This document shows positions 46,289 through 55,813 of a DNA stretch of 64,000 bases, piece after piece. A program made the position numbers and the translations under genes. Source of the stretch: Tragulus kanchil (lineage: Eukaryota > Chordata > Mammalia > Artiodactyla > Tragulidae); assembly GCA_022376925.1 (NCBI GenBank), contig JAIOJX010000032.1, positions 202,860,939 to 202,924,938 of the forward strand, in the 5' to 3' direction. The notes below the pieces were generated by a model. The model made no database searches. It was not told the origin of the DNA and was given only the letters and a program-made list of their open reading frames with translations. Each line of letters begins with the position of its first letter. Positions within the stretch are counted from its first letter, which is position 1.

Positions 46289-46589
46289 GGGCTTCCCTGG
46301 TGGTCCAGTGGGTAAGGACACCGCCTTGCAGTGCAAGGGGCGCCTGTTCCATCCCTGGCCTGGGAAGATCCCACGTGCCGCGGAGCGGCTGGGTCAATGT
46401 GTCCAATTACCAAGTTGGAGCTCTGGAGCACATGTGCCCAGAGCCGGCACTCTGCGACAACAGAGGCCACCACAATGGGAGGCCCACACGGGCCAAATAA
46501 CAAAGATGGATGAAAATAGACAAATGAAAGACCAGTAGAAGTGGCCCGCCCCCTCTCTCCCCAACCCGCCCCCACCGCCACCAAAAAAA
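46289..46589 (+). mobile_element. Full-length tRNA-Glu-derived SINE with C-rich 3' end
   Basis: The target-site duplication AAAACTTGACCTTTCA flanks it perfectly (46273-46288 and 46590-46605). The head is GGGCTTCCCTGGTGGTCCAG, followed by the body, a C-rich block (46543-46582) and an A-tail. Same family as 26975-27303 and 60134-60437. Confidence 0.92.
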
Positions 46590-47302
46590 AAAACTTGACC
46601 TTTCAAATTTTAGGATGCTTGTATCTGCCATCATGAGCATAATAGATTCCCACACATGAAGACTTTTGTGATAAGATCAGAGGTGATGTTAATGAATTTT
46701 TGTTATTGTATGAAGTGTGCCAGCATCTGGAAGATCCACAGGACTTATTTCCAAATGATCAGCATATGATGTTACAAAAATCATGTGACAAAGATCTAGT
46801 CAGAATACGAGATAGACTATTGTATTTTAATGTACAAAAAGTTAACTAATAAGGTTTCACATTTCAGGAACTGATCCTTAAGAAATGACCATTTGTTGGG
46901 TTTTGGTGTATTATCAAACAGTATCAACAATTATCTGAAATGACTACTAAATTACTCCTTCCTTTTCTAGCTACAAATCTATCTGAGGCAACTTTTCTTT
47001 CTAGACATCAACCCAAATCATATATCACAATAGATATTAGACCTGTAAAAAATGAAAAACAATGCTACTTATCTTGCTATATTTATTTTGAAAAACAATT
47101 TTTATAAAAATATGTTACCTATATTAACATGTAATGGCTTATTATCTTAATTAATAAGTACCTATTTTTTTTTAATTATCAGTTTTAATTTCTAAACTGA
47201 TAACTCTGATACCTATTGATAGATATAACACCCTTACACAAAATCTCTTAGGGTTCTCAGTAATTGTTAAGACTATAAAGTACTCCTGAGGTCAAAAGAA
47301 CT

Positions 47303-47530
47303 TCCTTTGTAGCTCAATTGGTAAAGAATTTACCTGCAATGCAGGAGACCGGGGTTTGATTCCTGGGTCAGGAAGATCCCCTGAAGAAGGATATACAATC
47401 CATTCCAGTATTGCCTGGAGGATCCCATGAACAGAGGAGCCTGGTGTGCTATAGTCCATGGCGTTATAAAGAGTCGGACGTGGCTGAAACGATTGAGCAT
47501 GCACGTATCAATTTAATTCTCGTGCTCAGG
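47303..47530 (+). mobile_element. Bov-tA SINE at the end of the hAT fossil
   Basis: The word CAAAAGAACT flanks it (47293-47302 and 47531-47540). The tRNA-like head (TTTGTAGCTCAATTGGTAAA) and BovA body (CCATTCCAGTATTGCCTGGA, then GTTATAAAGAGTCGGACGTG) are present. The tail is not A-rich. Confidence 0.88.
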
Positions 47531-47647
47531 CAAAAGAACTCTAGAGAGTAAAGGTAAAAGTTGGCCTCACCGATGGTTTTCTGAAACCTTAGCTGTGTCA
47601 CTTCTCTTGGGCCAAGAATTTAGTCTGAGCCCTAGACAGGACTGGAA

Positions 47648-47866
47648 TGATCCCTAACCGGGGGAGATTTTGTCCCCTGGTGGGCAGTTGGCAATGTCGG
47701 AGACATTTTTTGGTTGTCGTATTTGGAGGAGGGAGAGGTTGCTGCGGGCCTCTAGTGGGGAGAGGCCAGGGATGCTGCTGAACATCTGGCCCTACACAGA
47801 ACAGCTCCCAGAACAGAGGATTATCTGACCCCAAAAGTCAGTAGCACCGAGGTTGAGAAACCCGGG
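47648..47866 (+). mobile_element. MER20 hAT-type MITE
   Basis: Matches MER20 end to end: CTAACCGGGGGAGATTTTGT, then GAGACATTTTTTGGTTGTCG, then AGAGGCCAGGGATGCTGCTG, ending ACCGAGGTTGAGAAACCC. MER20 copies have been reported as regulatory elements in endometrium; nothing here shows such activity. Confidence 0.85.
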
Positions 47867-47989
47867 AACAGAAGGATCAGTAATGTCCCTTCCTGCCCTG
47901 AAAATCGCTGAGGTTGTGTGGAGGGCCTCAGAGACTGGTGTGGTGTCATTTTGAACCCCTCAAGGGGAAAGAATTGGGCACGGGGGCGT

Positions 47990-48140
47990 TGCCAATCTGT
48001 TCTGACTCCTCCAATCACTGGAGGCAATTGTTAAAGGTTCTCACTCAGCCCTAGGGAGTTTAGGGTGGGGCCTAAGAATCTGTGCCTTGTTAACCTCAGA
48101 ATCTCCTGGGGGCCCTCTAAGAAAGGTTCAGTGGGTCCAG
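47990..48140 (-). mobile_element. MER5-like MITE fragment
   Basis: Diverged antisense match: GGTGGGGCCTAAGAATCTGT, then GTTAACCTCAGAATCTCCTG. Low confidence. Confidence 0.4.
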
Positions 48141-48295
48141 GAATCTGGCTGGTTTGTTGTTTGTTTGTTTGTTTTAAACTTCAAAGTGATTCTAAGGAAA
48201 CTATCTTGGAAGTTTATAGCTTCAGCTTTGGTGGGTATCTCTGGGAGTTGCCTACACATACATTTATGCATCCGCCATTCATTCAATGTTTTTTT

Positions 48296-48478
48296 TGTTC
48301 AGTTGGTAAGTTGTGTCTGACTCTTTGGGATACCATGGACTGCAGCACACCAGTTTCCACTGTCCTCCACTGTCTCCCAGAGTTTGCTGGAATTCATGTC
48401 CATTGAGTTGGTGATGCCTTACCGTTCGTGGGGTTCTCTGGGCAAGAATACTGGAGTGAGTTGCCATTCTATTCAGTA
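48296..48478 (-). mobile_element. Chimeric BovB-3'/BovA element
   Basis: The left part follows the BovB terminus (GTTCAGTTGGTAAGTTGTGT through TTGAGTTGGTGATGCC). At about 48420 it switches to BovA/Bov-tA sequence (TCTGGGCAAGAATACTGGAG, TGAGTTGCCATTC). These two pieces are not adjacent in BovB. Confidence 0.65.
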
Positions 48479-48616
48479 GACCACCTTTTGTCAGAACTCT
48501 TCACTATGACCCATCCGCCTTGGGTGGCCCTGCTCAGCATGGCTCACAGCTTCATTGAGTTACACAAGCTCCTTTGTCACAACAAGGCTGTGATCCATGA
48601 AGGGGTCATTCATTAA

Positions 48617-49065
48617 TTGTTGTTGTTCAGTTGTTAAGTCAACTCTGTGACCCCATAGATTGTACCATGCCAGGCTTTCCTGTCCTTCACTATCTCCCAG
48701 AGTTTGCTCAAACTCATGTCTATTGAGTCGGTGATGTTATCCAACTATCTCGTCCTCTGTCGCTCCCTCCTCCTGCCCTCAGTCTTTCCCAGCATCAAGG
48801 TCTTTTCCAATGAGTCAGCTCTTACGCATCAGGTAGCCAAAGGATTGGAGCTATGGCTTCAGCATCAGCCCTTCCAATGAATATTCAGGGCTGGTTTCCT
48901 TCAGGATTGACTGGTTTGATCTTATAGTTGAAGAGACTCTCAAGAGTCTTCTCCAACAGCAAATAATTAAAAATTATCAGTACTTCAGGGGTCGGCCTTC
49001 TTTGTGGCCCAACTCTCACATTCATACATGACGACTGAAAAAACCAAGGCTTTGACTAAACGGAC
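48617..49065 (-). mobile_element. BovB LINE 3' segment of a second inverted element (copy at 49704-50151)
   Basis: Antisense BovB 3' end: TTGTTGTTGTTCAGTTGTTA at the terminus through TTGACTAAACGGAC. The element continues right of an LTR (50598-50635), then right of the BTF3 pseudogene (51609-51821), then flips orientation (51822 onward). Confidence 0.9.
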
Positions 49066-49511
49066 TGTAGAGGTCCGTGCATGAATTGGAAAAGAATTTC
49101 CAGACACGAGGCAGAGTGAGAGGAAAGTAAAGCTTATTAGAGTCGGGGAAGGGAGAGTCGCTGCCAGTACAGTGGGTCTGCTTAAGGAAGAAAGTGGGAG
49201 ATGCTGTGAGAACAGCAGGCTGGCTGGAGCTGACCCCGAGCATGGGTCTTTGATCCATTTTATAGCCAGGGTCTAAGAAGTGGCATAGGGGTCTTAAGGA
49301 TCATTGCTGATTGGATGATCTACTGGGTGGGGTAGAGTGATGACCACAGCATGAGGGAAAGACAGTAGGGTCCAAGGAGTGGCAAAGGGGTCTTAAGGAT
49401 TGGGTGGTCTATTACAGCCTGGAGGAGGGAAGGACAATAAGGGTCCGGGTTATCTCTTCTTGCATTCCAAGACCCACCTCATTTGCCTTGTTCTTTCATC
49501 CTTTGTCTCCA
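49066..49511 (-). mobile_element. Solo LTR inserted in BovB (copy at about 50152-50597)
   Basis: Plus-strand ends are TGTAGAGGTC and GTCTCCA, i.e. TG...CA on either strand, over 446 bp. BovB reading stops at ACGGAC (49060-49065) and resumes at ATGGAC (49513-49518), a 6-bp target-site duplication with one mismatch plus one extra base. No retroviral genes remain. Family not identified. Confidence 0.7.
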
Positions 49512-50635
49512 TATGGACCTTTTTTGGTAAAGTAATGTCTCTGCTTTTTTTTTTGTCATTTTAAATCTTGCGATTCCAAGATCATCTTCACTATGACCCA
49601 TCCGCCTTGGGTGGCCCTGCTCAGCATGGCTCACAGCTTCATTGAGTTACACAAGCTCCTTTGTCACAACAAGGCTGTGATCCATGAAGGGGTCATTCAT
49701 TAATTGTTGTTGTTCAGTTGTTAAGTCAACTCTGTGACCCCATAGATTGTACCATGCCAGGCTTTCCTGTCCTTCACTATCTCCCAGAGTTTGCTCAAAC
49801 TCATGTCTATTGAGTCGGTGATGTTATCCAACTATCTCGTCCTCTGTCGCTCCCTCCTCCTGCCCTCAGTCTTTCCCAGCATCAAGGTCTTTTCCAATGA
49901 GTCAGCTCTTACGCATCAGGTAGCCAAAGGATTGGAGCTATGGCTTCAGCATCAGCCCTTCCAATGAATATTCAGGGCTGGTTTCCTTCAGGATTGACTG
50001 GTTTGATCTTATAGTTGAAGAGACTCTCAAGAGTCTTCTCCAACAGCAAATAATTAAAAATTATCAGTACTTCAGGGTCGGCCTTCTTTGTGGCCCAACT
50101 CTCACATTCATACATGACGACTGAAAAAACCAAGGCTTTGACTAAACGGACTGTAGAGGTCCGTGCATGAATTGGAAAAGAATTTCCAGACACGAGGCAG
50201 AGTGAGAGGAAAGTAAAGCTTATTAGAGTCGGGGAAGGGAGAGTCGCTGCCAGTACAGTGGGTCTGCTTAAGGAAGAAAGTGGGAGATGCTGTGAGAACA
50301 GCAGGCTGGCTGGAGCTGACCCCGAGCATGGGTCTTTGATCCATTTTATAGCCAGGGTCTAAGAAGTGGCATAGGGGTCTTAAGGATCATTGCTGATTGG
50401 ATGATCTACTGGGTGGGGTAGAGTGATGACCACAGCATGAGGGAAAGACAGTAGGGTCCAAGGAGTGGCAAAGGGGTCTTAAGGATTGGGTGGTCTATTA
50501 CAGCCTGGAGGAGGGAAGGACAATAAGGGTCCGGGTTATCTCTTCTTGCATTCCAAGACCCACCTCATTTGCCTTGTTCTTTCATCCTTTGTCTCCATAT
50601 GGACCTTTTTTGGTAAAGTAATGTCTCTGCTTTTT

Positions 50636-51608
<973 letters not shown>

Positions 51609-51821
51609 ATGTCTCTGCTTTTTAATATGCTGTCTAGATTTCTCATAGCTTTTCTTCCAAGGAGGAAGCATCTTTAAAGTTCATGACTATAGTCACTGTC
51701 TGCAGTGATTTTGGTCTCAAGAAAATAAAATCTGCCAGTGTTTCCATTTTTTGCCCATCTAGTTGTCATGAATTGATGGGACCAAATGTCATGATGTTAG
51801 TTTTTTTTAATGTGGGATCAT
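51609..51821 (-). mobile_element. BovB LINE, continuation of the second element
   Basis: Antisense BovB resumes exactly after the pseudogene (TTTTTAATATGCTGTCTAGA, then GATGGGACCAAATGTCATGA). It ends at about 51821 with a T-rich 'agttttttttaatg', where orientation flips. Confidence 0.88.
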
Positions 51822-52716
51822 AGAGAAAGCAAGGGAATTCCAGGAAAACATCTATTTCTGCTTCATTGACTATGCTAAAACCTTTGACTGTGTGGATCAC
51901 AACAAACTATGGACATTTCTTAAAGAGATGGGAATACCAGACCACCTTACCCACCTCCCGAGAAACCTGTATGCAGGCCAAGAAGTAACAGAACCAGATA
52001 TGGAACGATGAACTGGTTCAAAAATTGGGAATGGAGTATGTCAAGACTGTATATTGTCACTCTGCTTATTTATTTTATATGCAGAGTACATTATGCAAAA
52101 TGCCGGACTGGATGAATCACAAACCAGAATTGAGATTGCTAGGAGAAATACCAACAACCACAGATATGCCGATGATATCACTCTTGATGAAGGTGAAAGA
52201 GGAGAGTGAAAAAGCAGGTTTAGGTAGATGAATCCAGACCCTATTATACAAAGTGAAGTAAGTCAAAAAGAAAAGGACAAATACAGTATACTAACGCATA
52301 TTTACGGAATCTAGTAAGTTGGTACCGATAAAGGCGCATGCAGAATGGCAATGGAGAAACAGAGAAAAGAGCTATGCTCGTGGAGGGAGGGAAGATTGGA
52401 CGAGAGGTATGGAAAGAGCAACAAGGAAACTTCTGCACTATCATATGTAATAGAGACTACCACTGTGATTAAGCTGTAAGACTAAGGGGACTTACATGGG
52501 GACTAAACATCAACCTGGGGCGAGTGGGAAGGGGGAAAAGAGAGGGAGGACTCAGGGGAAAGAGATCAGGGATATACCTATGACTGGGGATTTTGTATAC
52601 CTGTAAACAAGAAAACTCTGTAAAAACACATAACAATAACTTTGCTGTAACCTGAAGCTAATGCAACATTGCAAAACAAATATACCCCAATAAAGAAAAA
52701 GCAAAACTCACATTCA
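51822..52716 (+). mobile_element. BovB inverted 5' segment, split by L1
   Basis: The plus strand carries the BovB RT domain: FCFIDYAKTFDCVDHNKLW, then the palm region with CRYADDITL-type codons disrupted (near 52160-52190), then VKEESEKAGL at 52190-52222. After the L1, AAAACTCACATTCA (52703-52716) looks like the next BovB bases. The neighbouring 3' segment starts with CATTAAAAAAAAC, the same point of the element, as twin priming predicts. Confidence 0.78.
52232..52702 (+). mobile_element. 5'-truncated L1 3' end
   Basis: Plus-strand L1 3'UTR: CTATTATACAAAGTGAAGTA, then GAACTTCTGCACTATCATAT-like sequence near 52425, and the end ACAAATATACCCCAATAAAG with A-rich tail. No ORF2 coding remains. Confidence 0.83.
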
Positions 52717-53234
52717 TTCATATTCAAGGATTAAGGAGGTGCTTGAACACAGGGTCAGTCTTGACCCATGATTAGTAGGGAAGGACCTATTAGCAACATA
52801 TCGCCAATTCAAAGGCCTGTGACCAAGGCCTGTGAAGAAATTCTTGGAGAGCATGAAAGAGGGAGGGACCCAGTGTGCCTGAGGGTGTCATGGAGGAGGC
52901 TGACTTTTGAAGTGAGTCTTAAAGAATGGGAAGGCATCTGTAGGGAGGAAATTGTGTGCTCTCGGCTGCAGGGACAGTGGAGAAAGGAGCCCTTTGGCCG
53001 CAGGAACAAAAGGGAATTTGCCTCCTCTCGGGTAAACATTTGACGCAATAGCATTTTTAAACACAGGAGAAACTGGGTCGTACAAATAATACAAAGTAAA
53101 TCTCACTTGTACAAAATTTGAAATAATGCAGATCTTAACTTTATTTCTATGGAAAAGTTAGTCTACAATTCTATGAGTTTTGAAATGAGGAGAGTTTTTT
53201 TTTTTTTTAAAGAACAAAACCAAAAAACCTGTCC
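52717..53234. other. Unique DNA, no gene recognised
   Basis: No repeat beyond a T run at 53193-53205. Chance frames on both strands only. Confidence 0.4.
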
Positions 53235-53385
53235 TTCCTGGAACTTCCAGGAACTTCCTGGATCTTCCAGGACCTGTGTTTGAGGTTCCAGGGCAGCAGA
53301 GGTCCCGCCCACCCCTGAGGGGCTCCTAGCCAGAGGCACCGCCCCTCCGGGTCCCATGGCAACCTCTGACCTGAGTCAGGCCAAT
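53235..53385. promoter_or_regulatory. Candidate regulatory module: STAT-like array, RFX-like X-box, AP-1 and CCAAT
   Basis: Four TTCCNGGAN words start at 53235, 53245, 53255 and 53265, exactly 10 bp apart. The first two are perfect TTCNNNGAA sites (STAT consensus). Then come GC-box-like GTCCCGCCCA (about 53303), an RFX X-box-like GGTCCCATGGCAAC (53350-53363), TGAGTCA (53372-53378, AP-1 consensus) and CCAAT (53381-53385). The density of distinct sites in 150 bp suggests an enhancer or promoter. Binding is inferred from motif shape only. Confidence 0.45.
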
Positions 53386-53624
53386 GGAAGGCGCCTGGAG
53401 GGAAGGACCAGGAGTCCAACCCAGAGGTTGGCTGGGACCATGTGGGGGAGGGTGGGGAGGAACTGCCTGGGGGACCACAGTAGCAGAAGAGATTTCCTGG
53501 GCTTTAAAGAGGTTTCCTGGGGCGGAGAACAGCCAGAGGAGCTGGAGTGACCTGAGGCTCAAAGCCTCTCCCTCTGACCTCACAGACTTGGTCCTGCTTT
53601 TCTCTGAGCTTGACTCTTGGTCAC

Positions 53625-53850
53625 TTAATTCATCAGGAATTATTTACTGAGCATCGACTCTGTGTCAGGCACTATGCTATGCACTAGGGATGCATCAGGC
53701 CCAAAGGGCCCCAAATTTCTGCCCTCATGGAACTTACATTCTTGTAAGAGGAGATGGGTCACAGCCAAATAAATGCAACTATGGAAGGTAGTTAGCTTCC
53801 TGGGGATGAGGCAGTACTGCTGGGGACAGTGAATGATGAATAGGGATGGG
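53625..53850 (+). mobile_element. L2 LINE 3' fragment
   Basis: ATTTACTGAGCATCGACTCT, then GCACTAGGGATGCATCAGGC, then CTCATGGAACTTACATTCTT follow L2 3' consensus order. A GT run follows at 53857-53870. Confidence 0.75.
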
Positions 53851-54029
53851 GCGAGGTGTGTGTGTGTGTCCACACCTCAGCGCACACATTTTAAAAGACT
53901 AAGACCTCACTGAGAATACGGTGTTTGAAGGTTTCCTTTAAATTTCAGGTAGCAGTCTCAAACCACGGGTACACTGGCTGGAAGGAGCATCGTGCCATCA
54001 AGGTTACACACCCCTCAAAGGGGCAGCGT

Positions 54030-54535
54030 GGAGGACAGAGGAGCCCACGTGCCACAGTTCATGTGGCTGCAGAGTCAGACACAACCTAGTGACTGAACAA
54101 CAAGCGGTAGATGCCACCTCGATGGCCTCTAACCTTGTCCACGGGGCCTGACACCACATGGGATCCCCGTGGACATTCAAAACTACTTTTTGGATGAATG
54201 AATGAAACAGAAATGAATAAATGAATTTTTAAAATGGAATGAATAACAGGAAAGGAATTGTGGGAGTTGGAGTTTGGCTGTCTGGCTCAGGTATTAGAGA
54301 ATCTTTGCTGCTCCAACCCAGTCAGCCAGAGACCCTCCTTCAGGGGAAGAAAAGGCTGAGACTTGGGCAAAGGAATGGCAAGAGGATGAGAGGGTTGGAT
54401 GGCATCACTGAGTCAATGGACACGAGTTTGAGCAAGCTCCGGGAGATGGTGAAAGACAGGGAAACCTGGCGTGCTGCAGTCCATGAGGTCGCAAAGAGTC
54501 AGACATGACTGAGCTACTGAACCAAACTGACCCGG
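54030..54535 (+). mobile_element. BovA and BovB 3'-end fragments
   Basis: The part 54030-54105 ends 'gcagagtcagacacaacctagtgactgaacaac' style (BovA terminus). The part 54378-54535 carries GAGAGGGTTGGATGGCATCA, then GTTTGAGCAAGCTCCGGGAG, then GGTCGCAAAGAGTCAGACAT (BovB 3' end). Non-coding. Confidence 0.82.
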
Positions 54536-54597
54536 GCAAGGGAAAGCCCACGGTGGGGTGGGAGCAGTCTGGCAGAGCAGGTTGTGTGAGGAGAGAG

Positions 54598-54640
54598 CGA
54601 GGTGGAGGGGTGGAGGGATGGAGGGGTGGAGGGGAGACAG
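54598..54640 (+). repeat. (GGAGGGGT)n G-rich minisatellite
   Basis: Imperfect repeats of TGGAGGGG/TGGAGGGA with at least four G runs of three or four. It has G-quadruplex potential on the plus strand. Confidence 0.85.
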
Positions 54641-54714
54641 AAGAGCTGCAAGAACAGGAGGGGAGAAAACAAAAGATCAATAAGCACAGTGGGCGGTGAC
54701 AGCAGCCAGCCGGG

Positions 54715-55160
54715 GAGCGCTCCTCCCTTGATTAGAATTCATGAACTCCCCTCTTACATTAAGTCTTTATATGACACCTGGCCTTTAATGCAAAGCTGGC
54801 TGCGAACATTAAAAATTAAAAGCCGAAGGTAGGCTACATCCATCTCCGATAGCGCGGCTCCCCTCCTATCTGAGGTCTGCACAAAGCTATTACACATTGA
54901 TAAATTATTTGGGGTAATAGCCGAGATATTACATTGTTTCTGAGTGAAGGTAAAATCTCTCCCTGACACGGGCATTTATCAGGAGCTCCTTTCATCCTAT
55001 TTATTATGGGCCAGGTGAGCAGCGCTGCAGGCGCCTGGGGTGTGGGCTGGGCCCTCTTCCCTTCCCCTGCCTCCCCTCCTTCTCTCTCGGCCACTCCCTT
55101 GATGGGGCATTGATGAACTTGTGACAAGCTAATTATTAACTTTAAAGATCTGCAGTTCAC
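54715..55160. promoter_or_regulatory. Candidate conserved non-coding element
   Basis: Long repeat-free stretch with AT-rich words (TTGATTAGAATTCATG, CATTAAAAATTAAAAG, TGATAAATTATTTGGGGTAA, GCTAATTATTAAC). It also keeps CpGs (GATAGCGCGGC, CTGCGAACATT). The 54780-54985 part is the most enhancer-like; a GC-rich gap lies at 55015-55090. Function inferred. Confidence 0.45.
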
Positions 55161-55686
55161 CTTAAAAGAAGCAGGGGCTGCTGGGGAAGAGGGAGGTTCG
55201 GTTACTGAACCAGCACAGCCTGGGTCCCTGACCCCAGCTTGGTCCCACCTGAGCTTGCCTCTAGGCCCATCTCAATCTGCTCAGTCGCTGGGAGGAAGTA
55301 CACACAGTTAGCCTCTGGTCCCATCTTGCCACACCCCTCCCCGACCGCATTCCGCAAGCTGGCAGCCAGAGTTGCTGAATGATTGCTCTGCAAAGGGATA
55401 AGGGCTCTGGAGGTTTTCATCCCAAAGCCCCCACCCAACAGCTCACTCCAAAGGTCCACCCCAAGTCTAGGCTAGAAGCCCCGCCTGCTGCTGCGTGGTT
55501 CCATACTGGTAGTATCTGCTCCTCCTGCCCTTCCCTCGGTTTTCCAACCTTCACACCCTCACTCCAGACTCCTTGATAGTGTCCTCTGTACCGACAGCTG
55601 GGGAAGACAGCTTTTGGAAGCTGGGTGTGATGATAAGCAAGTCATTTAAAGTTCCTGAGTCTCGATTTCCTCAGTTGGAGTAGGAA
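55161..55686. other. Unique DNA, no gene recognised
   Basis: GC-moderate sequence with no repeat match and only chance frames. Confidence 0.4.
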
Positions 55687-55722
55687 CATCATCATCACCA
55701 TCATCATTATCATCATCATCCA
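55687..55722. repeat. (ATC)n trinucleotide repeat
   Basis: About twelve imperfect ATC/ATT units. The Met-rich minus frame across it is an artefact of the repeat. Confidence 0.93.
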
Positions 55723-55813
55723 ACCTCTTGGCATGGCTCTTAGAACAGGTGACATTAGGACTGGCCAGTCATCAGTACAGAGCTTCATAGGTGGTGGCTG
55801 TGTGCAGGGTGGC

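Larger units (their letters stand above)
45538..47302 (+). mobile_element. hAT-superfamily DNA-transposon fossil (ZBED5/Charlie-like)
   Basis: The left end (CAGCAGTCCTCAAAATCTAA) resembles a hAT inverted terminus. Disrupted coding homology follows: TTTTTTTCATGGAACATTAT near 45994, CAGCATCTGGAAGATCCACA near 46723, and 'ttacaaaaatcatgtgacaaa'. The 3' untranslated part (AAAAATATGTTACCTATATT) lies near 47106. Many frameshifts, no intact transposase. Three SINEs have landed in or at its end. Family name is from memory of the consensus layout. Confidence 0.65.

Noticed and set aside
49066..49511. Endogenous retrovirus provirus
   Set aside because: Only one LTR-like unit is present in the true locus, the second being the false copy. 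No gag, pol or env remnants lie between.
53350..53385. MHC class II S-X-Y promoter module
   Set aside because: X-box-like and CCAAT words are about 17 bp apart, but no S or X2 box is clear and there is no class II gene. Treated only as a generic motif cluster.
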